The position numbers were made by a program, and so were the translations under genes. A stretch of DNA of 64,000 nucleotides from Pictodentalium vernedei (taxonomy: Eukaryota > Mollusca > Scaphopoda > Dentaliida > Dentaliidae). How positions within the stretch are numbered: position 1 is the stretch's first letter; each line of letters begins with the position of its first letter. The stretch is taken from assembly GCA_031216915.1 (NCBI GenBank), contig CM062297.1, positions 366,805,704 to 366,869,703 of the forward strand, written 5' to 3'. Of the stretch, positions 23,395 to 34,643 are shown in pieces. The notes beneath the pieces are model-generated. The model saw only the letters and a program-made list of their open reading frames with translations. It searched no databases and was not told the DNA's origin.

Positions 23395-25700
23395 GTCCGT
23401 ACGATTCAGAAGCCATTTTCGAACCGATTTTCACGAAATTTTGCACGCGCATAGAGGGGCACAAAATCTAAAAATGTACTCAACCGGAATTTTCGATTTA
23501 ACTCTCATTTCGTCAGAATTGGCAAAAAACTGCCCAAATTGGGGTTTATCGGCACTTTCTCGAAACACTTGTTGTAGATTTTTTTTTATACATTCGTCAT
23601 TGCTAGACCTCTCTGTGACACACCCTTTGATACACACGACATATCAGGCGATGCATATGATAACCCTCCGCAGGCTGCCAAACATCGAAATTTTGATGAA
23701 ATAGGGTCGGTTTCAGGCCCCCCACTGCACCCAAACAATACACGAGAGATAAACATAACTTCCTTTATTGGGAGTGGAATTCACCAAGGTTCATTTTTGT
23801 CAGTAATAAGGGTGTTCAGAAAATCAAGCCTTAACCCGTTTTGGGCTGGTTAAACAGCAATACCCCCATAAAGCTAAAAAATTCGTATTTTCCGTGGATT
23901 TCTCTAAACTAGTCTTGTAGATTTTCAAGAAAAATTTGTCACTCCCAGGCCTTGGTGTTATAATCGAAGTTGCATGGACAAAATACTGCGCTGAGCATTT
24001 GTTAACCCTCTGCTAAAAGTCAAAATTGTGATAAAATGGGCTGTTTTGGACACCAACAGCACCCACTTGGTGTACCACCGAGAAAGGTTCCTTCTTTTAT
24101 CGGACGCACAATTGATGGGGAAACATTTTTGATAGTGGTAAGGGTATCCAAAAGCTGAAGTCTTAACCCATTTTGGACTGGTTAAAGAGAGATACCCCTT
24201 AAAAGCTTAAAATTCCCATTTTCTGTGGATTTCTCTAAAAGCAACTTGTAGGTTTTTAGGAAAAATTGACTATTCGCAGGTCTTTGTGTGACATTACAAG
24301 TTGCATGGACAAAATATTCCGGTGAGCATTTATTAACCCTCTACAGGCTGCTAAGCATTGTAATTTTGTTGAAATAGGCTGTTTTCAGATGCGATAAACA
24401 TAATCTACTTTGTTGGAAGTGGAATTCACCGAGGACCAAATTTGTCAGTAATAAGGGTATTCAAAAAACCAAGCATTAACCCCTTTTGGGATGGTTAATA
24501 GCAATACCCATCAAAAGCTTAAAAAATCATGTTTTCCCTGAATTTCTTTACCAGCGTCTCGTAGGGTTTTAAGAGAAAATGGCCATTGGTAGGTCTTAGA
24601 GTCACATTACCAGTTGCATGGATAAAATATTCAGATACGCATTTGTTAACCCTCCATGGGCTGCTAAATGTCAAAATTTCGAAAAGAAATAGTCTGTTTT
24701 TGGACACCAACAACATCAAATGGGAATGCTGCAGAGAAATATAACTTCTTTTACCGGACGCAAAACTGATAGGGAAAATTTTTAGTAAGTTGTAAGGGTA
24801 TTCAAAAATTGAGGTCTTAACCCATTTTCACCCGGTTAAGGAGATGTACCCCTTAAATTTAAAAGCTTAAAATTCCCATTTTCTGTGGATTTCTCCAAAA
24901 AATCTAGTAAGTATTCAAGAGAAATTGACCATTTGCAGGTCTTGGGGTGACATTACAAGTTGCATGAACAAACGATTCCGGTAAGCGTTTGTTAACCCTC
25001 CAGAGGCAGCAAATTTTGAGAAAATGGGCTGTACTTGGCCACCCATTACACCCAATGTGTACCTGCGAGATGAACATAACCACCTTCATTGGAAGTGGAA
25101 TTCACCGAGGATCATTCTTGTAAGTAATGAAGGTATTCATAAAACCAACCATTAACCCGTTTAGAGCTGGTTACAGGGTGATACCCCTCAAAAGGTTAAA
25201 AATTCCTGTTATCCGAGGAGTTCTCTAAAAAACATCACATAGATTTTCAAGAAATATTGGCCATTCTCAGATCTTAGTGTGAATTATAAGTTGCATGTAC
25301 AAAATATTCCAGTAAGCATTTGTTAACCCTATGCTGGTTCTCAAACATCAAAATGTTGAAAAAGTGGGCTGTGTTTGCATACCCGCAGCACCCAAAGTTA
25401 AGAGAAGAAATCAACATGAGTGGAAGTAGAATTCACTGAGAATTATTTTTATAAGGAATAAGGGTATTAAAAAACCAACCCTTAACCCGTTTTGGGCTGG
25501 ATAAACAATTATACCCATCAACAGCTTAAAATTCATGTTCTCCCTGGATTTCTCTGAAAACATCTCGTAGATTTTTAAGTAAAAATCGCCATTAGCAGTT
25601 TTTGGTGTGAAATTACAAGTTGCATGAATAAATATTCCTGTTAGCACTTAACAAACTGCCAGACATCAATATTTTGGATACGTGTCAAACAAACATAACT
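23395..25700 (+). repeat. Tandem array, period ~331 bp, about seven units
   Basis: The marker TTAACCCGTTTTGGGCTGG and its variants lie at about 23831, 24163, 24476, 24817, 25151 and 25482 (spacings 332, 313, 341, 334 and 331). Units also share CCGTGGATTTCTCTAAA, AGTTGCATGGACAAAATATTCC and GTGGAATTCACCGAGG. Alternate half-units differ, so it may be a dimer of a ~165-bp ancestor. Short frames in it repeat between units and are not genes. Confidence 0.85.
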
Positions 25701-26570
25701 CCTTTTGTCGGTCATTAACTTGTTGGACGACGATATTGATATATAACCCTCTCCACCGTTAATGATGGTTTTTACCTAAACAATTTTTTTATCAAACTGA
25801 GTCATTTGAGACTTCTGTACTCACCTTTTTCATGACATCAATGAAGGAACTTCAGTGAGACAGTCAAAATCAATTCATCATACACTGTGAGGTCATGACA
25901 AATCATGGAATCTCATCGGGAAAAGCCATGATTCTCCAGAATCATAAAGTCTAGTTTGTGTCTTAAATTCCTTCATCATGTACCATCATTCCGATTATCC
26001 CATCGAATAACACCACGCAGTTATTCGATATGACTTTCAGTGCAAAAATCAATTTTTCAAATGTTACCAAGGGAGGCAACTATTTTGGTTATTCATATTT
26101 CGCTGTGTAAATTTTATCTGGTCTTCATATTTTGGTTTTTTTATTGAGTTTGTGTGGAGCTATATTTTGTTTTATTCGTAAAAAATGTACATATTTAAAA
26201 AAAACAGCTATTTTTAAACAGACTATGTTTGTCTGTTTTCAAGGGGGTGGTTTGCAGTGCTGATTGACATACTTACGTAGATTTCTGGCTTCGACTTTCG
26301 GAGAGAAACCTGTACAAAAAAAATGAAAACAACACCGCATGGTTTTCTGTTTGTTTTTATTCATTAAATTGAGGATTAAAACCCGAAATCTGAAAATGAA
26401 ACGTATGTACAAGATAATTATAAGAATTTTGAAAGCAAATTCTATAAAATTGGTAGGCGGTTTTCCAGAGGAAAGACGTAACATACCCCAGTGGGTACTT
26501 TCTTGTCTTATATCGCCAATTTCAGACGCATCCCAACGCGACTTGCAAAGCACTATTACTCGTCCCCGAA
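25701..26570. other. No gene recognised
   Basis: Mostly unique AT-rich sequence. The frames of 112 and 152 aa that overlap 26,239-26,697 owe their length to a C-run and CA-run. Confidence 0.5.
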
Positions 26571-26571
26571 G

Positions 26572-26632
26572 GGCCCCCCCCCCCCCCCCCCCCACCCCCC
26601 CCCCCCCCCCCCCACACCACACACACACACTT
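26572..26632. repeat. C homopolymers followed by CA repeat
   Basis: Two C runs separated by one A, then CACACC and (CA)n. The region reads as polyproline in one strand and polyglycine in the other, which explains the proline-rich and glycine-rich frames here. Confidence 0.9.
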
Positions 26633-26699
26633 TGCAATTTATCCACTGCAAGCACCCCCTTCGAGTCAGTACGGTAATTGCACGTGCATGACATCACAC

Positions 26700-27524
26700 G
26701 TCCACATATGGTTCTTTTCGAATATTACCGCGAGCGGGTTGCAAACAAAGCTCAGTCACTGTTAGGATTCGTGGATTTTGTGTTGTTTTGGGTTTGTATT
26801 TTTATGAAACCTCCGACCAGATGTAGTATTGTGTGTCCCGTGGGAATTTAGAGAATTGTAGGAGGAAAACTACATATTTTCCACATCAATTATTCAGCAT
26901 TTTAGCGACCAGAATGCCTCCAGAGGCCACCAGAGAGCACCTAAAAACCTAAGTGTCCCCCCCTACCCCCACCCCCCCCCTACCCCCCCCCCCCCCCCCT
27001 TTGTCCGTGCGGCAGACGCCTTCGGCGTCTGAGTTTCACTTTCTTTACTCTACCGGACCCACAAATTTTCCCCTAGCGGAAACCCTGATATATACCACTA
27101 CTACCAAATCGCCGCCACCCCATACGAGAAGTCCGACACCGCCTGACCCGAATTACGTTATGTCAGATTGTATACTGGACAATAACAGCGGTCATCATCT
27201 CTATGACGTCGCGGGCGTATCATGACGTCACGAAGTCAATAGCAACGTCAACCTTTTCACGGGAAAAACTTTCAAGAAAACCCAATTTTCCCATCATCTT
27301 TCCACCACTTTCCCATAATATATACCGATAGCCCCATGCGTACATATTTCACTATATATGCCATAGCATACTATCTATACAGTACCTATACCACTTGTCG
27401 GATCTAGCTTCATGGAGCCGTATTTTTGCTCCCCCAAAGTTGCTCCCCCAAAAGTTCGGTTCCTATGGGGTTAACACTAGCTGCTGCCCCAAAAGTCCGG
27501 GTAATAAGGCACGATTCATACGTG
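26700..27524. other. No gene recognised; C-rich tracts
   Basis: Contains C-rich runs at 26,957-27,000 and the hairpin CAGACGCCTTCGGCGTCTG. The DNA between 27,030 and 27,520 is less AT-rich than its neighbours and includes CGTCACGAAGTC and GACGTCGCGGGCG phrases, but I cannot support an exon. Confidence 0.4.
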
Positions 27525-27790
27525 CTATACTACTTACGGCCGCCGTGGACTCGTAACTTCCCAGGGTGGGGCAATATTTCCACGTACGCAGTAATATTAG
27601 ATTCCAACCATTAATTATTGGAATAATCATGAAAAAATTTAATTAATGAAGCACCGGGTACTACCCGATGCTTCATTAATTAAAATTTTGCTGATGATAA
27701 TTTTTATTACTTGGTAAACGCGTGCGTGGGCATCACTGCCCACGCGTTGATTACGACCTCTCCAAGGTGGCTGTATTATACACTAGAAAT
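27525..27790. repeat. Dispersed palindromic repeat, copy 3 of 3
   Basis: Best preserved copy of the family at 6838 and 15,195. Core: TTAATTAATGAAGCACCGGG opposite CCCGATGCTTCATTAATTAA (a perfect or near-perfect stem), followed by GATGATAATTTTTATTAC and a second stem CGCGTGCGTGGGCA opposite TGCCCACGCG. Confidence 0.75.
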
Positions 27791-27962
27791 CCTGTTGGGC
27801 GATTCCGAATATTGGCACTTGGGGCCGGTCAATTCGACAACAGTGGTGAACGAGTAGGCACCGTCCTTGACTTGTAACAAAATGATTTTAATCACAGCTC
27901 AAAATAGGTATTGTATAATCCTCTCTCCACATCCTTACAATCTATGTAGATCAATAACTTAC

Positions 27963-28418
27963 CGTTCCATCTGACTGCAGTCCCCTCCATTTTAAATTTG
28001 TACCAAAATTTAACTTAACACAGTAATCGAATTCGTCCTTCTTTCCTATCTTAAGTTTTTGGTAATAACTACCCATACATATCGGTTGTATCATGAATCT
28101 TTCATCCAGACTATGAACTGATCTTAGAATTCCACATATCAAGTTATAGACCAAGGCGCCTGTGGTAGGTGCTCTTCCAACTAAAGAATCAGTTGCATTT
28201 ATTTTACTTCTGTTTCCCCTTCTGCGTTTCCGATTGAGAGCGACTCGTTTTTCGTGAAGGCAGTTCAAGTTGCGATTGAAAATTTCAAAAGCTTGTTGGT
28301 CCTTCAAGTCGAGGTCTTCACGTCGTGCTGGCTGATAATTTGATCCTGTGCTGTCATTGTGAACTAATTTTAGAAATGGCATATTGACCGAACTACTTGT
28401 ATCAACTACATGACGCAT
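27963..28418 (-). CDS. First coding exon of a cGAS-like / Mab-21 family nucleotidyltransferase (partial gene)
   Basis: The frame of about 152 residues contains the nucleotidyltransferase signature of the cGAS/Mab-21 superfamily: GSYYQKLKI at residues 116-124 followed by KDEFDYCVKL at 127-136. The glycine-serine pair binds the nucleotide phosphate and E129 and D131 are the first two of the usual metal ligands. A basic cluster (NRKRRRGNR, 62-70) precedes it, possibly for nucleic-acid contact. The exon ends at a consensus donor, GTAAGT (27,957-27,962, minus strand), so the rest of the catalytic domain should lie at lower coordinates; I could not find the next exon. In animals, cGAS-like receptors make cyclic dinucleotides in response to foreign nucleic acid and signal through STING; Mab-21 relatives have developmental roles. 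Whether this copy is a sensor or part of an intact gene is unknown. The start at 28,418 is the first ATG of the frame. Confidence 0.75.
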
Positions 28419-28423
28419 TCCAT

Positions 28424-28861
28424 TAATTTCACGATTTATTGGACGAAATGCCTCAGTCGTTCACTGTGTATACTAAAAACTTGTGAAATTTAATTTCACC
28501 TTAGCAAAGTTCAAGCACATCAAAATGACGCACCGCGCAGTTAGTTGAAGACCATTCAATCACTTTCAACATGCTTTATATTTAACATCACGTATTTACA
28601 TATTTAACATTTCGTTGTTCCCGGCCTCTTATTACCTTGCACATAATGTGTCATACGGAAAATGAATACCGAGGAGTACTCTCGACCTACTTAATTTACA
28701 TTTTTCGTTTCGATGATCTCGCCCTCAATTATCCGGACTGATTATGCAACAGATGAGTATATTTTATTCAGTCTGAATTGTGTTAGTTCGTATATAGTAT
28801 TCACAGAAGTACAGCGGGGAAGATAGATTTCTCTGATGCTCTGATGAGGGGGGGGAGGGTG
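28424..28861. other. Upstream flank of the nucleotidyltransferase exon; no other gene
   Basis: AT-rich sequence that would contain the promoter or 5' untranslated region of the minus-strand gene. I see no clear TATA or initiator element that I would defend. Confidence 0.35.
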
Positions 28862-28869
28862 TCTGTTTC

Positions 28870-29585
28870 CAGGGACATGTCTAGAGGCTTCCGATTGGGG
28901 GGGGGGGGTAGGGTAGTGAATTTCCAACTAGGGGGAGGGACCGGGAGGGGGAAAGTTAGAGTTGGAAATTAACTACCGAGAAAAATTTAGAAAATGAAGC
29001 CATGAAAGGGGTCATAAAATTGATTTTAGTGACTGAAATGCCAACTCATGATAGAATTATCAGGTTATAGTTATTTGGTATTATTCTGGGAGTTGAATAT
29101 GTGCTAAAAAAATGCTCAAGCTTAGAACTTTGGACAGTTCACCCTGTCCTAACATTAAATCAGATCTTATGCAGGAATGATCAGTGTTCGATGTTTCATT
29201 ATTTTGTAACTGTGGATGATGGAATTAACTCAGAATAACGATTTTACATGATGTAATTTTCTTGAAGTGTATTTCGAGGATTTTTTTATTACAGTACGTA
29301 AACGTACTATAGAAATCTCGTAACGATTGACATCATGCATACTTATAAAGCTCGATATTGCTAAAACTGTAGTTGTAAATAGTGTCAGTTGGAATTTTTG
29401 CCGATTTGAAACCGAGTTGGAATTTTGGAGACATTCCGCATCGCCAAAGCAGCTCTAAAATCCAGATAGATAGAATTTCCAACAAATCATGACTTGTCCT
29501 CCGAATTTCCAACAATATGGAATTCTGGCCAGGAATGGGGGGGGGACACCCCCATCCTCACGCCCCACCTGTCGCCACGTCCCTG
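28870..29585 (+). mobile_element. hAT-like MITE, copy 1 (716 bp)
   Basis: Ends are CAGGGACATG and, inverted, CAGGGACGTG. The flanking octamers TCTGTTTC (28,862-28,869) and TCTGTGTC (29,586-29,593) differ at one base and fit the 8-bp target duplication of hAT elements. A reverse-orientation relative lies at 38,255-38,975. The interior has G runs near both ends and repeats of TTGGAAATTC / GAATTTCCAAC. No transposase is encoded. Confidence 0.75.
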
Positions 29586-29593
29586 TCTGTGTC

Positions 29594-29836
29594 TAGGGAT
29601 TTTACACCTAACCTTCAGATGCAAAACATCTCATCGGGCCGCAAGTGTCATCAGCAATGGCTGTAGAACTAACAAAAAAAAAAAAACGTGTGTGTGCGGG
29701 GGGGGGGGGGGTGCTCTCGGTGCCCTGACGTTTCACGAGGGTTTAACAAAAAGGATTTAACAGAAAACCCACAGCAGCAGTTGTTGCAAACACTGCCAAA
29801 CAGTTAAAGTCTCTCTTGTAAAGATCACAAATATAA
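29594..29836. other. Short spacer with A-run and G-run
   Basis: Contains a run of A (about 29,673-29,684), TGTGTGTGCG and a G homopolymer near 29,699-29,711. No gene. The frame crossing it is an artefact of these runs. Confidence 0.6.
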
Positions 29837-29841
29837 AGTAT

Positions 29842-30057
29842 TGTTGTGTTTGTATTGGATGAACAGAAGATAACTTTATCTTCACATAACATTTATTCGT
29901 ACGGTATAGCATCAGATACATGTAAAGTAAGCAAGTACATTTTCACAACACTGATTGTCAACAACCTCGTTCTCGAAACTAACTCGAGCATAATGAATTA
30001 GACTCTACTCGAGTATAATGAATTATGCACCCAGTAATGCGATTCACAAATACCACA
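29842..30057 (-). repeat. 3' LTR of the Ty3/gypsy element
   Basis: 216 bp, TGTTGTG...ACCACA on the plus strand. It is the downstream LTR for the minus-strand coding direction and borders the polypurine tract. It should carry the polyadenylation signal used by the element. Confidence 0.95.
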
Positions 30058-30071
30058 TTTCCTCCTTTCTT
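30058..30071 (-). promoter_or_regulatory. Polypurine tract of the Ty3/gypsy element
   Basis: On the minus strand AAGAAAGGAGGAAA directly abuts the 3' LTR, the position and composition expected for priming plus-strand DNA synthesis. Confidence 0.85.
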
Positions 30072-30407
30072 GAAAGAAAGTTTTTCATTAAGTAAAAATT
30101 ATTGTATCAGCACATGCCTTTACTAAAGACAATTTTGTTCCCAAAGTAAGAAAGTTATTGTATCAGTGGCATGTAACCAAAGTAATAAAGTAACACATCA
30201 ATAAAAATTTTCAAAGTAATTTGTTTTCCTTTTTTAAAATAGCAAAATAACTATCAGAAATCTTAGCACCTTTTTTAAAATAGCAAAATAGCTATCAGCA
30301 ATCTTAGCACCTTTTCCCTCGTAATGGAGAAAAAACAACATACTACAGAAGCATTTTTTTCCATCAACAGAGAAAAAAAAACTTTTTTGCTTGGCAAGTA
30401 ATGCAAC

Positions 30408-33400
30408 CTAGTACATGACATAGTCATTTAACCACTGGGGAGTAACATGGGGTCTCACACTGTGCCTCAGTGTAAGTGCCGGTTGGGGTTCATCATTTGG
30501 GATTTCTAAATTAGTTTGAACATCTGTGTTATCAATCATATGATCAGTAACTTCTAGAGTACCACTACTGTTGGTAGGGCTATCAGCACAAGTATTATTA
30601 TTTTCACACAACAATCTACTTAATCTTGAGGCATTCCATACAGAACCGTCCTGGAGTTGAAAGGTATTCATTCCTTTTTGCGCAATGATTTGTGAATATC
30701 TCCCATAACGGGAACAACCTTTCCGAACATGCTTTGGGAGTTTTACTCGAACAAAATCACCTACATGAAACTTTGAATTTTTAGCACCAGATTTATGATC
30801 TCTGTAGTTTTTCATATATGTTTGATGCATTTGCACTCTTTGTTGAACAGATGTGTCTAATTGTTGCTTGATTGGGAAGACATTTAACTTTGTACGTAAG
30901 TCATGACCCATGAGTAATTTTGCTGGTGTTTTACCAGTAGTTCTGTGAATGGTAGTACGATAAGCAAAAAGTATATCAGATGCTGCTTCTTTCCAGGATT
31001 GGTTGTCATTTTGAGCAGCTTGCAGTCCTTCTTTGAATACACGATTCCATCTTTCAACTTCTCCTTTTGCTTCTGGGTGATAAACTGCTGACTTGCAATG
31101 TTTGATGCCACAAGTCTTCAGAAAATCTTTAAATTGCATACTTGTGAATTGAGATCCATTATCTGATATTATTTCCTCGGGAAACCCAAATCTACAGAAT
31201 AATGTTTTCAAAAATCTGATAATCACTTCTGAAGTAACTGTTGGTGCAAAACAAATCTCCGGCCACTTACTATAATAGTCAATTAAGACAACTGCAAATC
31301 TACAATCTGCAGGAGATGTACTAAAGGGTCCAATAATGTCAATTCCAAGTTTTTTCCATGGTCCCTTGGGAAATGTAACTGGTTGTAGAGGGGGTTTAAC
31401 AATTTTTGCAGTTTTGTCAGCATGTTGACACGATGAGCAGTTACGCACTTTCTGTTCAATACACATGTCATATTTAGGCCACCAGTATAGAGACCTTATT
31501 CTTTGTTTTGTGCGAACAATGCCTTGATGGCCCTCATGTGCTAAATTTACAACATCGTTTATCATAGCACCAGGTAACACTATACAATCTGGTCCACGAA
31601 TTATGCAGTCATGTGATTCCGCAAGTTCTTCACGAATATGAAAGTAAGGTAATAAGTCAGAGTGAATGCTCTTTTTGGAAGGCCATCCTTGTTTAATGTA
31701 TTTGATAACTTCCTGTAAAACAGTATCTTGTTTTGTTGCATCGACAAGTTTTTCTAATGATATTGCTGTTGTTTCGGCCTGAAGAAAGGAAACAGTTTCT
31801 TCTGATTCATTATATTTACACATATACTCATCCGAGTCATTCATTGTACTGTTAGGTAATGGTAACCGAGAGAAAGCATCAGCGACACAATTTTGAATAC
31901 CTGGACGATACTGAACTGTAAATTGATATTGCAAAAGACGAGTAGACCAGTGAGCCAATCTCATAGGTTGTCTACCAAGGCCTTTGGAAGTGAGTAATGT
32001 TGTCAATGCTTGATGGTCTGTTCGCAATTTAAAGTGTCTGCCATACAAGTATGTGTGCCATTTTTCACACGCCCAGATGCAGGCGAGAGCCTCTTTTTCA
32101 CTAACAGAATAATTCTTTTCCCGGTCAGTTAAAGTGCGAGATGCAAAAGCTACTGGAACTTCCTTGCCATTTTTTATTTGTGAAATCACAGCTCCAAGCC
32201 CGTAATTTGAAGCATCAGTAGTCACAATCGTTTCAAAAGCAGGATTAAAAATGTGTAAAGTTGGGCTCTCTATAATTAGTTTCTTCAATTCTTCAAAACT
32301 ACGCTGAGCGTCCACATTCCAGTTAAATTGAGCTTCCTTGCGCAGCAATGCTCTGAGTGGTTCACAAACATCGGCATATCCACGTATAAATTTCAAATAA
32401 TATAAGGTGAGTCCCAAGAATGAACGGAGCGATGTAGCATCTTTTGGTGTGGGAGCACTGGCTATTGCCTCTAACAGATCTGGGTCGGGTTGTAGGCCTT
32501 CCGCTGATATAATATGTCCCAAGTATTTTAGTTTGCTGAGACCAAATTTACATTTGTCCAAACTTAAACGAAAACCATGCTGTCGAAGTCTTTGAAGCAC
32601 AAGTTCAAGCTTTCTATCATGATCCTCTTGTGAGATACCACTAATGATAATGTCATCAATGCAAAAAGCCACACCTGGTATTCTTTCTAAAACAATAGAC
32701 ATGAGTTTTTGAAAAGCCGACGGCCCAGAAGCCAAACCGAAAGGGACTCGTTTAAATCTAAAAACACCATCGTGAGTAATAAAAGCTGTAAGGTCTCTAC
32801 TTTCCTCATCAAGTTCTAGTTGATAATAAGCAGATTTAAGATCCAGAGTAGAAAAAATATTAAACCCCTTTACTTTGTTGAAAATCTCTTCTAGAGTTGG
32901 TAAGGGGTACTGATCTTGAATAACCGCTTTATTTGGTTCTCTTAAATCAATACAAATTCTGATTGGTTTATTTTGATTTGAAGATTTTTTCCTTGTAACT
33001 ACAATTGGTGAAAGCCATTCTGACGCATCTATTGACTCTATAATACCTTCAGATTCAAGTCTTTTAATCTCTTCTGTAACTTCACTTTGAACAGACAAGG
33101 GTAGTCTGCGAAGTTTTTGGACTACTGGCTTAACATCATTTCGAATTTTTACTCGGTGTTTAAACTGTTTTGCTAGTCCTTGTCCAGTGAAAACATCATT
33201 ATAGTTCTCAAGAATGTTGGTGGTACCTTTCGAAATATTGCATGTTGAATTTGTCTGTACTTGTCTAATTTCAATATTTAATTTTTGCATCATATCAAGT
33301 CCAAGAATTGCAAAACCATTCTCAACAATATAAAATGTAGAGTTTTCTGTAACATCATTATATGTAGCAGGAATGTTTAAACACCCAATGACAGTTATAG

Positions 33401-34499
33401 GAGTTTGGTTATAAGACAGTAACTTAACATTTGTGTTCTGTAGTTCCCTAGTTGAAAAGTATTCATTGTAAAATGTCATCGGCAAAATTGACACAACACT
33501 GCCTGTATCCACCATCATTTCAACTAGTACCCTTTCACCATTATTATTGAGTTCAACACTGCAGTAAATATATTTTTCCTGGTTAGGATCAGAAATTGAA
33601 AGAATAGTGTACTCAGAAGATGACTGAGGTGAATCAATGAAATTACAAGTGGTTGAATTTGAACTCCTACACATTCGAGCGAAGTGTCCCACTTTTGCAC
33701 AATTTTTACAGCTAAGTGATCTTGCTGGGCATGTAGAGTCATTCGCGAGATGTTTTTCAGACCCGCATCTGAAACACTTTAATTTGTCAGTCGAAATATG
33801 TTTTTCTTTTTGGAAGTGCTTTTGTTTTGGCTTCGACAAGTGAAATTTGGCATCAGAATATTTATTTGCACTAGGATGAAATTTAGTTTGAATTGCTTGG
33901 ACATTAGGTGTATAACCACCCATGCATTTTGCTTCTTTGGTGGCCACTTCAATCTGGCGTGCAATTTCCAACGTTTTAGTTAAATCAAGTTTTGACTCGA
34001 GCAAAAGCCGTTCACGAATGCGATTGTTTATAGTTTTTTCTATAATTTGATCCCGTATCATTTCCTCACCAAGATCTTTGAATTCACAATTTACAATTAA
34101 AGCACGTAAGGCTGCCACATATTCATCAGTTGTCTCATTGGGAAGTTGCGCTCTCTGTCTGAATCTATAACGTTCTGCCACAGTATTAACAGCTGGAGTA
34201 AAATAATCATGGAGAGCTTTCAAAGTATCACTGAATGAATCTGAGGCTGGTTTCAATGTGTAAAATAATCTTTGCCCTTCCACCCCTAAACAATGTAATA
34301 ATAGAGCAGTTTTTCGGGTCTCTGGAAGTGTATCGGCACCTGATGCACACAGATATGTCGAGAAGTTTTTTTTCCACAGAGTCCAAGGCGTCGGGGGCGA
34401 ACCTGGAGTGGGCAGAAAAAACGGAGGTGGTAAAATAGATGATGGCGCAAGAAAAGTTGCTTGACTTTGAACAGGTAGAGTTTGTGATTCTTCTGTCAT
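30408..34499 (-). CDS. Gag-Pol polyprotein of a Ty3/gypsy-class retrotransposon (1363 aa)
   Basis: One frame holds all domains in Ty3 order. Gag-like region about 1-230; two CCHC zinc knuckles at 242-257 and 264-277; retropepsin with VDTGS at 330-334; reverse transcriptase about 450-690, with FSTLDLKSAYYQ (catalytic D553) and CIDD at 613-616; RNase H about 755-870 with TTDAS (D762) and RTDH (D828); integrase with H-H (988-991) and C-C (1021, 1024) zinc residues, and catalytic D1054, D1113 and E1149, giving the canonical 35-residue D-E spacing. The usual YxDD box reads CIDD, because the codon is TGC rather than TAC. There is no envelope-like frame. Gag and Pol are fused without a frameshift. 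The ATG at 34,499 is the first in frame and follows a ~160-bp leader from the 5' LTR. Confidence 0.96.
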   Translation of the reverse strand: MTEESQTLPVQSQATFLAPSSILPPPFFLPTPGSPPTPWTLWKKNFSTYLCASGADTLPETRKTALLLHCLGVEGQRLFYTLKPASDSFSDTLKALHDYFTPAVNTVAERYRFRQRAQLPNETTDEYVAALRALIVNCEFKDLGEEMIRDQIIEKTINNRIRERLLLESKLDLTKTLEIARQIEVATKEAKCMGGYTPNVQAIQTKFHPSANKYSDAKFHLSKPKQKHFQKEKHISTDKLKCFRCGSEKHLANDSTCPARSLSCKNCAKVGHFARMCRSSNSTTCNFIDSPQSSSEYTILSISDPNQEKYIYCSVELNNNGERVLVEMMVDTGSVVSILPMTFYNEYFSTRELQNTNVKLLSYNQTPITVIGCLNIPATYNDVTENSTFYIVENGFAILGLDMMQKLNIEIRQVQTNSTCNISKGTTNILENYNDVFTGQGLAKQFKHRVKIRNDVKPVVQKLRRLPLSVQSEVTEEIKRLESEGIIESIDASEWLSPIVVTRKKSSNQNKPIRICIDLREPNKAVIQDQYPLPTLEEIFNKVKGFNIFSTLDLKSAYYQLELDEESRDLTAFITHDGVFRFKRVPFGLASGPSAFQKLMSIVLERIPGVAFCIDDIIISGISQEDHDRKLELVLQRLRQHGFRLSLDKCKFGLSKLKYLGHIISAEGLQPDPDLLEAIASAPTPKDATSLRSFLGLTLYYLKFIRGYADVCEPLRALLRKEAQFNWNVDAQRSFEELKKLIIESPTLHIFNPAFETIVTTDASNYGLGAVISQIKNGKEVPVAFASRTLTDREKNYSVSEKEALACIWACEKWHTYLYGRHFKLRTDHQALTTLLTSKGLGRQPMRLAHWSTRLLQYQFTVQYRPGIQNCVADAFSRLPLPNSTMNDSDEYMCKYNESEETVSFLQAETTAISLEKLVDATKQDTVLQEVIKYIKQGWPSKKSIHSDLLPYFHIREELAESHDCIIRGPDCIVLPGAMINDVVNLAHEGHQGIVRTKQRIRSLYWWPKYDMCIEQKVRNCSSCQHADKTAKIVKPPLQPVTFPKGPWKKLGIDIIGPFSTSPADCRFAVVLIDYYSKWPEICFAPTVTSEVIIRFLKTLFCRFGFPEEIISDNGSQFTSMQFKDFLKTCGIKHCKSAVYHPEAKGEVERWNRVFKEGLQAAQNDNQSWKEAASDILFAYRTTIHRTTGKTPAKLLMGHDLRTKLNVFPIKQQLDTSVQQRVQMHQTYMKNYRDHKSGAKNSKFHVGDFVRVKLPKHVRKGCSRYGRYSQIIAQKGMNTFQLQDGSVWNASRLSRLLCENNNTCADSPTNSSGTLEVTDHMIDNTDVQTNLEIPNDEPQPALTLRHSVRPHVTPQWLNDYVMY

Positions 34500-34643
34500 C
34501 TTTTAAGCAAAGTAATGGAAGGAAATTTCAAGAAAAGTTTATTCCCGCCAACATCAGCAGTTGCCGGTTGTCATTTTGGTTTATATTTATCGGCATTTGA
34601 AGGTTCATTCATTCAAGAAGTTTCTGTGAGAACTCATGATTGA

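Noticed and set aside
26239..26697. 152-aa glycine-rich and 112-aa proline-rich frames on opposite strands
   Set aside because: Their length comes from C homopolymers and a CA repeat.
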